Part shown: piece by piece, positions 11,301 through 21,285 of the stretch
Layout of the letters: each line of letters starts with the position of its first letter
Numbering within the stretch: the first letter of the stretch is position 1
NCBI RefSeq assembly: GCF_037893185.1
Contig: NZ_CP140772.1
Coordinates: 2,666,001-2,730,000, forward strand
Direction of reading: 5' to 3'
DNA length: 64,000 nucleotides
Source: Chitinophaga sp. 180180018-3
GTDB lineage: Bacteria; Bacteroidota; Bacteroidia; Chitinophagales; Chitinophagaceae
Program-made: the position numbers and the translations under genes
Notes under the pieces: model-generated
Told to the model about the DNA's origin: nothing
The model's database searches: none
The model's input: the letters and a program-made list of their open reading frames with translations, nothing else

Positions 11301-14300
11301 ATTTGGATTTGCTGCTGGAACAACAGAAAGAGAAACTTCCGCTTTCGTTACCTGGTAAGACTGATTCTTTTAAAACCTGGTCAACCCGGTTAGATATCTA
11401 TACAACCAGTACCGCTTTTGAGAGAGCCAGCATGTATTGGAAAAACAACGTACAAACCGCCATTCCATTCCTGGTAAAGGACTATTCGTTTGGTACTAAC
11501 CAGATAAAAGATATCAGACAGATTACTTTGACGCTCAATCCTTCTGAAACCTTATCGTTATTAACGCAATCTGGGCAAGCTTTTGGAGCGAACACTCAGG
11601 AGCTGCTGTTGGTAGCATTAATGTTAGCTGTAAACAAAGGATTCGGATTTACAAGATTAAAGGTGGATCTGGAAGGCCACGGCCGTGAAACGGTATTGGA
11701 TGGAGTAAATATACATCGTACTATCGGTTGGTTTACCAGTATTTATCCTGTTGTATTAGAGATGCCGGAGGAAGACAGTATCGAAGCTTCTATTGTCCAC
11801 AACAAAGCACTGCTCAGAAGAATACCCGACAACGGTTTTCATTATGCACTGGTTGACAGGGGGCATTTGTTTAGCGCGCCGATTGTTTTTAATTATCTGG
11901 GACAATTCGATACAGATATAAGCACAAAGCATTTTAGCATGGCTGGTGAATCAATAGGACGGCCCATTGCTCCGGAAGCAAGCAGGTCGCACCCATTCGA
12001 AATAGTAGCTGTGGTGAAGGACAAACAATTGTCAGTTAGCATTTATTACAGCGGTTCACAATACAATAGGGAAAAGATTGACCTGTTGATGGCCTGCTAC
12101 AAAGAGAGCCTAACTGCGTTGATTGCTTGTTGCGAAGGATTAACTAAAACGTATTTGACCCCGGCGGATCTGCATTACAAAGGTTTGACCGTTCGGGAAC
12201 TCGATGCTTTGCAGCGGCAATATGCAATACAGGATATCTATCCGTTGTCGCCTGCACAGGAGGGAATTTTATATCATGCTTTACTACATCCTTCTTCCCC
12301 GGATTATTTTGTACAGTGTGCTTACCGGATAGAAGGTATGGTTGATCCGGAGTGCATCAGGCAGGCATTTGAGAAGTTAGTAGCAAAATATGATATCCTC
12401 AGAACGTCTTTCTTATATACACATGACAAACAACCACTGCAAATAGTCCTGAGAGACAGGAAGGGAGGATATGAATGGATAGATGTAACAAAACAGGTAG
12501 CTTTAAACGGATGGGCAGCTGTAATAAAAGCACATCGCCTTGCTGACCGTGAACGTAATTTCGATGTCAGCAATGATACATTAATTCGTTTAACAGTACT
12601 GCAGGCGTCAACGGATAACTACGAGTTCATTTGGAGCTTTCACCATATATTGATGGATGGCTGGTGTATGGCCCTGTTGGTGAATGAATTCCTGTCGTTT
12701 TATCTCACATTCCAGGCAAAGGAGGATCCGGTTTTTATACCTGTTAAGCAATATGTGGGCTATATCAGCTGGCTCGGAAAACAAGACAGGGAATTTGCTG
12801 CTGCATACTGGCGGGATTATATTTCCGGTTTTGAGCAGGCAACAGTACTGCCTGGTAGGTTGCCGGAGGGAATGGGCGAACGGAGAACAGCAAAAGATCT
12901 GTCATTTAAAATCGCAGAAAATGTTACTGCAGAATTGAAAGAATTGTCTGCCCGGACGGAGGTTACCCTTTATATATTATTGCAAACGGCCTGGGGGATA
13001 TTGTTAACCTATTACAATAATAGCAGGGATGCAATTTTTGGCAGCGTAGTGTCCGGCCGTCCTCCTGAAGTGGCGGGGATTGAGAATATGATTGGGTTGT
13101 TTGTCAATACAATTCCGGTGCGCATTGTTTTCGAGGCGGATACCAGGCTTTTTGACTTGTATAAGAGGCAGCAGCGCGAAGCTTTGGAAAGTAACCGGTA
13201 TGATTTTTATCCGCTTGCGAAGATACAATCTGAAAGTCATGTAGGTAATCAATTGGTTAATCATATTCTGGTATATGAAAATTATCCTGTATCGGAAGAA
13301 ATAGCAACTCTCTGGAATACCGCTGAAGGAGGAAGCCCCAATCAATTCAGACTGGTGGATATGGAAGTATCGGAACAGACCAATTATGACCTGAGTGTTA
13401 TTGTAAGGGCAGATACTGATATATTCATCCGTTTCCAGTACGATGAAAGTAAGTTTAGCAATGCGATAGTGCCTGAGATGGCAGCGCGATTCAGACAGAT
13501 ATTGCAGCAACTGGCTTCTGCCGGCAATACAAATGTTGGTGCAATAGATCCGTTGCTGGAAAAGGAAAAGACGCTTCTTTATACCAATCCGGGTAATAAC
13601 GGTAATGAATATCCGCTGAAACAAACAGTAACCAGCCTGTTCAGCGAACAAGTAAAGCAACACGCGGAAAAGAAAGCGGTAGTATACAATGGAGTTGCTA
13701 TCACCTTTAAAGAGTTGGATGAGCGTTCTTCCCGGCTATCATCTTTTCTGCTGCAGCGGCCGGACATGCATGGAAGTATCATTGGGATATTGATGGATCG
13801 TTCAATTGACACAGTTGTGGCGATTATGGGCATTCTTAAGGCCGGGGCGGCTTATCTGCCGGTGTCTTCCCGTCTACCCCGGAACAGGATAAAATATATG
13901 CTGTCGGACAGCGGTTGCAACAGGGTAGTCACCTCCGGGCATCTGAAGGCGCTCTTAGAAGGTCAGTGTGAGGCAATCGTCCTGGAAGAATTGCCAGCGG
14001 CCGCCAGTGAAAAGGGAGAAACGGAAATAAAGACGCAATCTTCTACTGACCTGATTTACGTGATCTATACGTCAGGATCATCTGGTAACCCAAAAGGCGT
14101 CCAGGTAACACATAAGAATGTAGTGAACCTGATATATGGCTTAAATGAGAAAATATTTTCTACCTATGGTCCCGGCGTCAGGATGGCGCTGGTATCACCT
14201 TTTGATTTTGATGCCTCCGTACAACATCTTTTTGGTGCATTGTTGCTGGGGCATACTGTATTTATCGTGCCGGAAGAAGCCCGGGCGAATGGCTATCTGC

Positions 14301-15478
14301 TCATGGAGTTTTTCATGGCGAATAATATCACGCTCACCGATGGTACTCCCACACATTTACGATTGTGTCTGGAGACGGGGCAACCATTTGCGCCGTCATT
14401 GCAACACTTCCTGATTGCCGGGGAGGAGTTGCCCAGGAAAATAGTAAGCGAATTCTACAGCAGGGGAAACACAGCCCGGATAACTAACTTATACGGACCT
14501 ACGGAAACCTGTGTCGACAGTACTTTTTTTCATATTATACCGGAAGAAATAGACCGATGGCAAAAAGTTCCTATTGGAGAGCCCCTGCCTAACCAGTCGG
14601 CGTACATTTTAGATAAAGATCTGCGTCCATTGCCTCCGGGTATTTCCGGAGAGATTTACATAGGTGGCGAGGGTATAGCCAAAGGCTATCTCAACAATGA
14701 ACAGTTGACTAATGAAAAGTTTGTATCCAGCCCGTTTGTGCCAGGAGCACGCCTTTATAGAACTGGTGACCTGGGACAACGGTGCGCGACAGGACACTTG
14801 TTTTATGAAGGGCGAATCGACAATCAGGTAAAGATCCGTGGTTTTAGAATTGAACCTGGTGAAATTGAAAAACAGCTACAGAAGCTGGAGGGTATACGCG
14901 AGGTGGTTGTAGTGACAAAAGAGCTCAACGATTCTACCCGCCTCATTGCCTTCTACTTATCGGCTCAGCATTATAGTACTGCGGTAATGAGAGATTTTTG
15001 CGAAAAGCTCCTGCCATACTATATGATTCCGTCTTATTTTATCAAAATAGATAGTATACCATTGACCGCTAACAATAAAACGGATATCAGGGCACTGCTG
15101 GCTTATGATATTACCAGCCATTTGAAGCGTGATATCATTGCTCCCCGTAATCAATCAGAAGCACAGATTGCGACTATCTGGGCCAGGGTACTGGGAATGG
15201 AGAAGGTGGGTGTGGACGACAGTTTTTTTGAAATTGGTGGTAATTCCCTGGACCTGGTAAGAATATATGGTATGATGAAAACCGAAATGAATTTCCAGGG
15301 ATCGTTGGTCAGATTAGTGGAATATCCAACAATACGTTTGCTGGCAGCATTTATTACAGGAAATGCCTCTGGCACAGATAGCCTGAATGGAGACGAGATG
15401 GTGATTGCCAGACAAAAAAAACTGCAGCAGCGCTCACTACGCAATATTGCCGGCGAGGATAGTATATCCATAAATTAA
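8306..15478 (+). CDS. NRPS halfC-A-T-E-C-A-T
   Basis: 2390 residues, two modules. It opens with only the C-terminal lobe of a C domain (about residues 10-240; starts near the FW..Q region and has no HHxxxDG). Then A1 (YTSGSTGRPKG near 414) and T1 (Ser806). An E domain follows, with HHMVTDGVSW at 984 onward and the EGHGRE motif near 1125, so residue 1 should be D. Next are a C domain with HHILMDG from 1446, A2 (YTSGSSGNPKG near 1920) and T2 (Ser2314, GGNSLD). My pocket readings are D-I-W-Q-I-T-G-D-N-K for A1 (no confident match) and D-A-Q-D-L-A-L-V-D-K for A2 (close to the Gln/Glu signatures DAQDLGVVDK/DAKDLGVVDK). The functional C domain for module 1 is presumably at the end of PKS1. Confidence 0.95.
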   Translation: MDDIMLNIITSQKEREAMFWRQQVPVGEIASGIQWAKAAMEERNVGVRQSYSFAIPKADYADILKICKNKPENVHVLLVTVMSLLFFKYHSNRLVVVFTPAYKHSAGADWLNTVIPVITDVQEQYSFFQLLALVQSNLMKAIQHQNFPVQHIWNKIREEQNSFGQALVAYDGVHNMDMVNECISDVGFLFHKDKEELTLDIVCKIAHTEQYINHIGAHVLKLIGSLRELRDTPVCQVDIIGSAERKRLVCELNSCNVAGIGQKTIGDYLYMHADIRPDHIAFASDNRELSYGMLANDVNSVAAYLRRNGVTEGVPVAILLERDIALPAVILAVWQLGAIYIPLDVKLPAARILLLLQDAQAILLTKESLLPAEVKEAYSDHCIYLEEVPEETGAAEMPGKATNPEDTIAYIIYTSGSTGRPKGVLVTQAGMMNHLLAKIAAFSIGVNSVVAQHTTQIFDISIWQFFAALVAGGKTIIIADDVVHSPAQFIEQLNHHTVTHLQVVPGYLAMLVDFMAAHSRSWTHLQYLISTGEELQVSLARQCRQLFPDIIMANGYGPTEAADNILHYIIKDLSFKTVPIGKPLQNMSVYIVDPYMQLCTEGVKGEICVSGPGVGKGYLNQPQRTSVAFVPDPFADMDITKPLYRTGDIGAWLPDGNLCFHGRKDNQVKLNGFRIELGEIEHVLITHPVVKEAAVLLQNNKYNSTFLCAYITVHENVSSEILKTYLQQRLPVYMLPAVFVSIADFPRLINGKINRSELKTFLPDEATDVVAPRSDLEQIMATVWGKLFGKKEIGIHDNFFKLGGDSIKAIQLSSRLLNENISITIKDVFNYPTISGLAEQAVMITQPASQDVVEGIVPLTPLQKHFFLHLGIYRDHFNQAVMLSLKAPLTTDELSTVARKLQMHHDSLRMVFQIDENGILQENKGLDYPISVTTYDLRHEENYQQVSRNIADRIQSSINLTTGPMMKMALLKRNDGDKLLIVIHHMVTDGVSWRILLEDLDLLLEQQKEKLPLSLPGKTDSFKTWSTRLDIYTTSTAFERASMYWKNNVQTAIPFLVKDYSFGTNQIKDIRQITLTLNPSETLSLLTQSGQAFGANTQELLLVALMLAVNKGFGFTRLKVDLEGHGRETVLDGVNIHRTIGWFTSIYPVVLEMPEEDSIEASIVHNKALLRRIPDNGFHYALVDRGHLFSAPIVFNYLGQFDTDISTKHFSMAGESIGRPIAPEASRSHPFEIVAVVKDKQLSVSIYYSGSQYNREKIDLLMACYKESLTALIACCEGLTKTYLTPADLHYKGLTVRELDALQRQYAIQDIYPLSPAQEGILYHALLHPSSPDYFVQCAYRIEGMVDPECIRQAFEKLVAKYDILRTSFLYTHDKQPLQIVLRDRKGGYEWIDVTKQVALNGWAAVIKAHRLADRERNFDVSNDTLIRLTVLQASTDNYEFIWSFHHILMDGWCMALLVNEFLSFYLTFQAKEDPVFIPVKQYVGYISWLGKQDREFAAAYWRDYISGFEQATVLPGRLPEGMGERRTAKDLSFKIAENVTAELKELSARTEVTLYILLQTAWGILLTYYNNSRDAIFGSVVSGRPPEVAGIENMIGLFVNTIPVRIVFEADTRLFDLYKRQQREALESNRYDFYPLAKIQSESHVGNQLVNHILVYENYPVSEEIATLWNTAEGGSPNQFRLVDMEVSEQTNYDLSVIVRADTDIFIRFQYDESKFSNAIVPEMAARFRQILQQLASAGNTNVGAIDPLLEKEKTLLYTNPGNNGNEYPLKQTVTSLFSEQVKQHAEKKAVVYNGVAITFKELDERSSRLSSFLLQRPDMHGSIIGILMDRSIDTVVAIMGILKAGAAYLPVSSRLPRNRIKYMLSDSGCNRVVTSGHLKALLEGQCEAIVLEELPAAASEKGETEIKTQSSTDLIYVIYTSGSSGNPKGVQVTHKNVVNLIYGLNEKIFSTYGPGVRMALVSPFDFDASVQHLFGALLLGHTVFIVPEEARANGYLLMEFFMANNITLTDGTPTHLRLCLETGQPFAPSLQHFLIAGEELPRKIVSEFYSRGNTARITNLYGPTETCVDSTFFHIIPEEIDRWQKVPIGEPLPNQSAYILDKDLRPLPPGISGEIYIGGEGIAKGYLNNEQLTNEKFVSSPFVPGARLYRTGDLGQRCATGHLFYEGRIDNQVKIRGFRIEPGEIEKQLQKLEGIREVVVVTKELNDSTRLIAFYLSAQHYSTAVMRDFCEKLLPYYMIPSYFIKIDSIPLTANNKTDIRALLAYDITSHLKRDIIAPRNQSEAQIATIWARVLGMEKVGVDDSFFEIGGNSLDLVRIYGMMKTEMNFQGSLVRLVEYPTIRLLAAFITGNASGTDSLNGDEMVIARQKKLQQRSLRNIAGEDSISIN

Positions 15479-15509
15479 TAACTTTTTATCAACCGCTAAT
15501 CATCTTCTT

Positions 15510-18500
15510 ATGACAGAAGCTTTGTATAACGGATTGGAAATAGCAGTAGTAGGCATGTCGTGTCGGATGCCTGGCGCAGCGGATATACAGTCGTTCTGGA
15601 ATAATATCATTGCAAAAAAAGAAAGTATAACTTTCCTGGATGAAGCAACACTTAATAAACTGAATGTATCGTCAAAGCAAAGAAATGATCCAGATTACGT
15701 TAATTGTGCCGGAGGGGTGTTGGAGGGGAAAGAAGGATTTGATGCGGAGTTTTTCAAGATAAAGCCTGCCGAAGCAATGCTCATGGATCCACAGATCAGG
15801 GTATTTCTGGAAACAGCCTGGCATGCATTGGAAGATGCCGGCTATAATCCTGCCGGCAACGATAAGATAACGGGCATTTACGCTGCGTCCAAGTCCGGCT
15901 TCTACTGGCAGGCGAAGACTTTTTTCAGCGAAGAGATACAGCATCTGGGAGGATATGCTGCTTCCACATTGGCAAACAGAGACTTTTTGTCTGTGACAGC
16001 CGCTTATCTGCTTGACCTGAAAGGTCCGGGTATCATGTTGAACACCAGTTGCTCCAGTTCTTTGGTAGCCATTCACCTGGCCTGTCAGGCACTTAATAAT
16101 GGGGAGTGTAACATGGCGCTTGCAGGTGGGGTAAACATACTCGCGCTTGATAATAAAGGATACCTTCATCAGGAGGGAATGATCTATAGTGCAGATGGTC
16201 ATTGTCGGGCATTCGATAAAGATGCCAGCGGTACGGTCGAAGGGGAGGGGGTTGGAGTAGTGGTGCTAAAAACACTCGAAGATGCACTTAAGGACAGAGA
16301 TCATATCTATGCAATTATTAAGGGCTCTGCTGTTAATAACGATGGGAACCGGAAACTGGGTTTCACAGCCCCGAGCGTTCAGGGCCAACGTCAGGTAATC
16401 AGTATGTGCCATCAGGTAGCAGGCGTGTCGCCGGAGTCGATCGGTTACATAGAGGCACATGGAACCGGTACCGCTATTGGTGATCCGATAGAAATAGAAG
16501 CCTTATCACTGGCATTCCGTACTTCTTCTCGCAGGAATTTTTGCGGAATTGGTTCCGTGAAGTCTAATATTGGTCACCTTGATGCCGCAGCAGGGGTGGC
16601 AGGATTTATCAAAACAGTCCTGGCGCTTTATCATAAGAAAATCCCACCCACTATAAATTTTACAGCGCCTAATCCCAAAATCAACTTTGATGATTCTCCA
16701 TTTTTTGTCTGTGATCAGGTAAAGAGTTGGAACGTAACAGATCATCCATTCCGGGCTGGTGTAAGCTCCTTCGGAATTGGCGGTACCAATGCACATTTGT
16801 TGCTCGAAGAAGCACCTGCCGCAGATTTTTCACCATGCCCGCGGAAGTATAACGTAGTTACATTTTCAGCCGCTTCAGAAACGGCACTTGAAAAAAGTTT
16901 TACTAATCTGGTTACTTATCTGGCAGGTAATGCTGATCTATCCTTTCATGACATTTGCTATACTTTACAGGTAGGCAGAAAAGCATTGCCATACAGGATG
17001 GCATTTGTTTGTGAAGATTTACCTGCCATCATCAGCAGGCCGTTTGTACCGGCAGGAAAGGTCAGGACGGAAGAACACAACGTCATATTTATGTTTGCCG
17101 GTCAGGGAAATCATTACCACCGAATGAGCCTGGAACTTTATCAAACAGAAGAAATATTCCGGATCAGGGCAGATGAATGTTTTGCTATACTGCATGAGTT
17201 AACTGGTCGTAATTTCAGCGCGTTGCTTTTTGAGGATGTATCAGGAAAATCTGATATCACTGCTACTGAGTTTGCACAGCCTTTGCTGTTCGTTGTGGAA
17301 TATGCTTTAGCTTGTACTTTAATGGAATGGGGGATTCAACCGGATGCTATGATCGGCCATAGTATTGGGGAATATGTAGCGGCCTGTCTGTCCGGTGTTT
17401 TTGAACTGAGGGATTGCCTGGAAATTGTATCCCTGCGTGGAAGACTAATGCAATCCATGCAGCCGGGTAATATGATCAGCGTTGAGTTGCCACCAGCTGC
17501 TGTTCATGAATTTATGGGTAGCGATATTGACCTGGCTGTGATAAATAGTGAGCGCTCCATAGTATTGTCCGGTAGTAATAGCGCTATCGAAGTTTGTAAG
17601 AATCACCTGCTGGCAGCAGGATATCAGCCAATCGATCTGCACACATCACACGCATTCCATTCCCGGATGATGGAAGATACACTGGCTGATTTTGCGGCTG
17701 GTATAGCCGCAGTGAAGCTCCGTCCTCCTGCCATCCCATTTGTATCAGGTCTTTATGGTACATGGATCTCAGGGGATGATGCCTGTGATCCCGCGTACTG
17801 GGTAAAGCAGTTACGCAATACGGTGCAGTTTGCAAAAGGAATGGATACTTTAATGAACAGTAATTATAACACCTTTATTGAGATAGGACCGGGTAATTCA
17901 CTAAAACGACTGGTGAACAATCATCCGCACAAGAAGAAAAGTACCAGCGTCTATTCCACATTAAGACATGTTAATAATACTATCAGCGACCAGGAGTATC
18001 TACTTGCTAATTTGGCGGAAATGTGGACTAACGGCCTTCCCGTAAAATGGAGCCGGTTTTGTAAGGACGTGCCTTACAGCCGGGTGTCGCTACCCGGTTA
18101 CCCATTTGAACATGCTGCCTTTTGGCTGGCAGATGATATATTCGACCGGTATTTTAGCAAAAGAGAAAATGATGTGACAATACAGAGGAACATCACCGAC
18201 TGGTTTTATGCACCGGTATGGAAGCAAACTATTATCGATAATATAATACAGCCAGAAGGCGTTTACCTGATTTTTTTACCCGATGGAGAAATATATGATG
18301 ACTACGTCCAAACATTGTGTCATCATAACACGACTTTTTTTGTCCGGCCTGCAACTGCTTTTAAACAGGATAATGAAAATACCTGGTGGATAAATCCGGA
18401 TAGCAAAGAAGATTATGCCCGCTTGTGGAAGACCCTTCCGGTAATGCCAGACAAAGTTCTCTACTTCTGGAGCTGTGGCATAGTAAATAATGATACTACC

Positions 18501-21257
18501 AATAATATAAGATGCGGATTTTCCCTGCCATTGGTTTTTATACAGTTCCTGGTCAATAGCGGTATAACTAAAAATATATCCATATCATTTATTACACAGG
18601 GGATGTATAACATATCTGGTAGTGAAATAATTCAGCCTTTCTTTTCATTGTTGCTTGGAATTGTGAAAGTAGGACCGCAGGAAATAGTAAATCTGAAGTT
18701 CCGTATAGTCGATATTGATAGGGCGACCCTGAAGCAGCGTACAGCTAATAACTTATTGCCGGTGCTGCAACAAGGTGTTTTTTTGGATGATGTCATCGTT
18801 TTTAGGAATAACCGCAGTTGGGTACAATATTGGGAAGCCATGAAAATCCCGCCAACGGAGGTTACCGTCATACGCAAAAATGGGAACTACCTGATTACGG
18901 GAGGAACCGGAAAGATAGGGACAGCGTTGGCAGCATGGTTGATGGAAAAATATGAAGCTAATGTTGTATTGCTGGCCGGACCACATCGACGGATGGATAA
19001 TAGTGCCGTCAGCGGTACGGGAAGAGGCACCTGCGTTATTAAACACGGGCAGCTGTCTGATGAACTGCAAATGAGAAACATCATTGAAGAAGCAGAGACT
19101 GAAAATGGCCACATTGATGGTGTATTTCACCTGGCGGGAATAACAACACAACAACCAATAGAAGATATTACTCAGGAAAGTTCTTTCCGGCATTTCGATG
19201 CCAAAGTAGCCGGCACGGAAGTGCTGTATAACATTTTTAAAGACAGAAAGCCGGACTTCGTATTGCTGGCATCTTCGCTATCGGCGATACTCGGAGGACT
19301 GGGATATACCTCCTATGCTGCTGCAAATGCCTACCTGGATGCATTTGCAGGGTGGGCGCTATCGAAAGGTGAAAAATGGATCAGTATTAATTTTGATGGC
19401 TGGAATTTTGATCCACAGCAACAGCTGCGGGCAATCAGCCCGGGAGAGGGGGTAGAGGTCATTGCGCGCGCGCTGGCGACGAATGGACTTTCACAACTGG
19501 CGGTGTCTGTGACAGCGCTGGAAAAGAGAGTGAAACAATGGGTTACGGGAAAGTCAACAATAGATGTGAAGATAAAAAAGACCGCCGGCCGGCCCCGACC
19601 TTCATTAAAACAGCCATTTGTGCTACCATGTACTCAGACAGAGTTGCAGCTCGCGGGGATAATGAATGCCTGTTTTGGCTATGCCGAAATAGGAATCGAT
19701 GATAATTTCTTCGATCTTGGCGGAGACTCTTTGCTCGCAATTTCTATTATCGCAAAGATCCATGAGCAGATGGGCGTGAGGTTATCAGTGCAGTCATTTT
19801 ATGAAACTGCCAGCATCCGGAATCTGGCAACCATCATATCGGGAGTGGCTTCTTCTGTTCACAAAGCATTGCCGCGAGCGGAAAAACGTGAACATTATGC
19901 ACTGTCTGCCATCCAGCAGCGCATATTCTTCGCCAACATGCTTAGCCCGGATAGTACTAATTATAACCTCACGTCATTTTATCATATCAGGGAAAAAGTA
20001 GAAGATGGTAAGCTGGAGGAGATTTTTTTATCGTTGGTGAAGCGCCATGAAATCCTGCGGACATCTTTTGTAATGATCGACCGGGAACCACGGCAGGTGA
20101 TCAATGATATTTTGCATTTTACCGTGGAAAAATACCATGCTGGTGAACCAGCTGATGTCGATATACTGCACCAATGCCGTTCTGTAATACAGGCATTTGT
20201 AAGGCCTTTTGTATTGACTGAAAAGTCTTTGTTGCGGGTTGGAACTATCGAATTTACAGATAATACGTTATTGCTTATGCTGGATTTTCATCACATCGTT
20301 GCAGATGCAGTGACTATTAATGTAATACTTAACGAAATGGTGGAGTTTTTTGGCGGAAGTATACCGCTCCCCATCATTTTGCACTACAAAGATTTTAGCG
20401 AATGGCATAACCGGTTACTACAATCGGGTATGTTGGAAAAGGAAGAGCAGTACTGGCTTAACAGGCTTCGTGGAGAAATTCCTTATTTGCAGTTACCGGT
20501 GGATTTCCCCCGCGCTGCAGCACATCAATACGAAGCAGATACTTATTACTTTAGCATAGATGATCCGCTGTATAAAAAAATAAAAGAAATCGGCACGGAG
20601 TATGGCACAGGCATATTTATTTTTATGCTTGCTGCAACAGTTGTTTTATTGCAGAAATATACAGGGGAAAAGGATATTGTTATTGGATCTGAAACCGGTG
20701 GCCGGCAGCATGCAGATATTCAGCAAACAACCGGTATGTTTGTAGGTTTACTGCCGTTACGCAACCAGGTAGATCCGGATATGACTTTCGAAGCTTTTCT
20801 GCGTGCCGTGAAAGAAAATACCCTGAAGGATTTTGATCATCAGTCATTTCAGTTTAATGAGTTGATCAGGAAATTGAATAAAATACGGGTGGATATGAAT
20901 CCGCTATTCAATATTATTGTTAGTCTTGATAATATTTCTACTACATTATCAGAGAATGCAGAAAGTCTGAAAGCAGGATTAGATGCCAGGATGCTTGAAT
21001 ATCGGCAGCATTTGTCCATTTGGGATATGCGTTTTGGCATCATTGATACCGGTGCAGGTATCAGTATCAGATTGGATTACGCGAATTATTTGTATGCAGC
21101 GGCAACGGTGTCATTGCTGGCTGAAAGATTACAGGAAGTAATAAAGCAGGTAGTTACTGATAAAACCGTGAAGATTAAAGATATTGTATTGGGTACCTCA
21201 ATCAATAATATTGCCGGGGCAGCTGCCCGCCGTGAGGAAATAGAATTTGATTTCTGA
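15510..21257 (+). CDS. Hybrid PKS-NRPS protein KS-AT-KR-ACP-C (PKS2)
   Basis: 1915 residues, same architecture as PKS1. KS has Cys181 in TSCSSS, IEAHGTGT and KSNIGH. AT has Ser618 in GHSIGEY and HAFH from 714, the malonyl-type pattern. KR has GGTGKIG (about 1131) and SSLSA...Y...N near 1256-1275, so it should reduce the beta-ketone to an alcohol. ACP Ser is 1407 (GGDSLL). The terminal C domain has HHIVADA (1594-1600): the catalytic second His and the Asp are kept, but the invariant Gly of HHxxxDG is Ala. The protein ends in an acidic aromatic tail (EEIEFDF) resembling the PKS1 tail. It begins 31 nt after the preceding NRPS gene. Confidence 0.95.
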   Translation: MTEALYNGLEIAVVGMSCRMPGAADIQSFWNNIIAKKESITFLDEATLNKLNVSSKQRNDPDYVNCAGGVLEGKEGFDAEFFKIKPAEAMLMDPQIRVFLETAWHALEDAGYNPAGNDKITGIYAASKSGFYWQAKTFFSEEIQHLGGYAASTLANRDFLSVTAAYLLDLKGPGIMLNTSCSSSLVAIHLACQALNNGECNMALAGGVNILALDNKGYLHQEGMIYSADGHCRAFDKDASGTVEGEGVGVVVLKTLEDALKDRDHIYAIIKGSAVNNDGNRKLGFTAPSVQGQRQVISMCHQVAGVSPESIGYIEAHGTGTAIGDPIEIEALSLAFRTSSRRNFCGIGSVKSNIGHLDAAAGVAGFIKTVLALYHKKIPPTINFTAPNPKINFDDSPFFVCDQVKSWNVTDHPFRAGVSSFGIGGTNAHLLLEEAPAADFSPCPRKYNVVTFSAASETALEKSFTNLVTYLAGNADLSFHDICYTLQVGRKALPYRMAFVCEDLPAIISRPFVPAGKVRTEEHNVIFMFAGQGNHYHRMSLELYQTEEIFRIRADECFAILHELTGRNFSALLFEDVSGKSDITATEFAQPLLFVVEYALACTLMEWGIQPDAMIGHSIGEYVAACLSGVFELRDCLEIVSLRGRLMQSMQPGNMISVELPPAAVHEFMGSDIDLAVINSERSIVLSGSNSAIEVCKNHLLAAGYQPIDLHTSHAFHSRMMEDTLADFAAGIAAVKLRPPAIPFVSGLYGTWISGDDACDPAYWVKQLRNTVQFAKGMDTLMNSNYNTFIEIGPGNSLKRLVNNHPHKKKSTSVYSTLRHVNNTISDQEYLLANLAEMWTNGLPVKWSRFCKDVPYSRVSLPGYPFEHAAFWLADDIFDRYFSKRENDVTIQRNITDWFYAPVWKQTIIDNIIQPEGVYLIFLPDGEIYDDYVQTLCHHNTTFFVRPATAFKQDNENTWWINPDSKEDYARLWKTLPVMPDKVLYFWSCGIVNNDTTNNIRCGFSLPLVFIQFLVNSGITKNISISFITQGMYNISGSEIIQPFFSLLLGIVKVGPQEIVNLKFRIVDIDRATLKQRTANNLLPVLQQGVFLDDVIVFRNNRSWVQYWEAMKIPPTEVTVIRKNGNYLITGGTGKIGTALAAWLMEKYEANVVLLAGPHRRMDNSAVSGTGRGTCVIKHGQLSDELQMRNIIEEAETENGHIDGVFHLAGITTQQPIEDITQESSFRHFDAKVAGTEVLYNIFKDRKPDFVLLASSLSAILGGLGYTSYAAANAYLDAFAGWALSKGEKWISINFDGWNFDPQQQLRAISPGEGVEVIARALATNGLSQLAVSVTALEKRVKQWVTGKSTIDVKIKKTAGRPRPSLKQPFVLPCTQTELQLAGIMNACFGYAEIGIDDNFFDLGGDSLLAISIIAKIHEQMGVRLSVQSFYETASIRNLATIISGVASSVHKALPRAEKREHYALSAIQQRIFFANMLSPDSTNYNLTSFYHIREKVEDGKLEEIFLSLVKRHEILRTSFVMIDREPRQVINDILHFTVEKYHAGEPADVDILHQCRSVIQAFVRPFVLTEKSLLRVGTIEFTDNTLLLMLDFHHIVADAVTINVILNEMVEFFGGSIPLPIILHYKDFSEWHNRLLQSGMLEKEEQYWLNRLRGEIPYLQLPVDFPRAAAHQYEADTYYFSIDDPLYKKIKEIGTEYGTGIFIFMLAATVVLLQKYTGEKDIVIGSETGGRQHADIQQTTGMFVGLLPLRNQVDPDMTFEAFLRAVKENTLKDFDHQSFQFNELIRKLNKIRVDMNPLFNIIVSLDNISTTLSENAESLKAGLDARMLEYRQHLSIWDMRFGIIDTGAGISIRLDYANYLYAAATVSLLAERLQEVIKQVVTDKTVKIKDIVLGTSINNIAGAAARREEIEFDF

Positions 21258-21285
21258 TAAGCTTTTATCTCCCAAACTTTTTTAT

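Noticed and set aside
13004..13663. 219-residue - strand frame inside the NRPS gene
   Set aside because: Antisense to a well-conserved C/A region; composition is that of a reverse-strand shadow.
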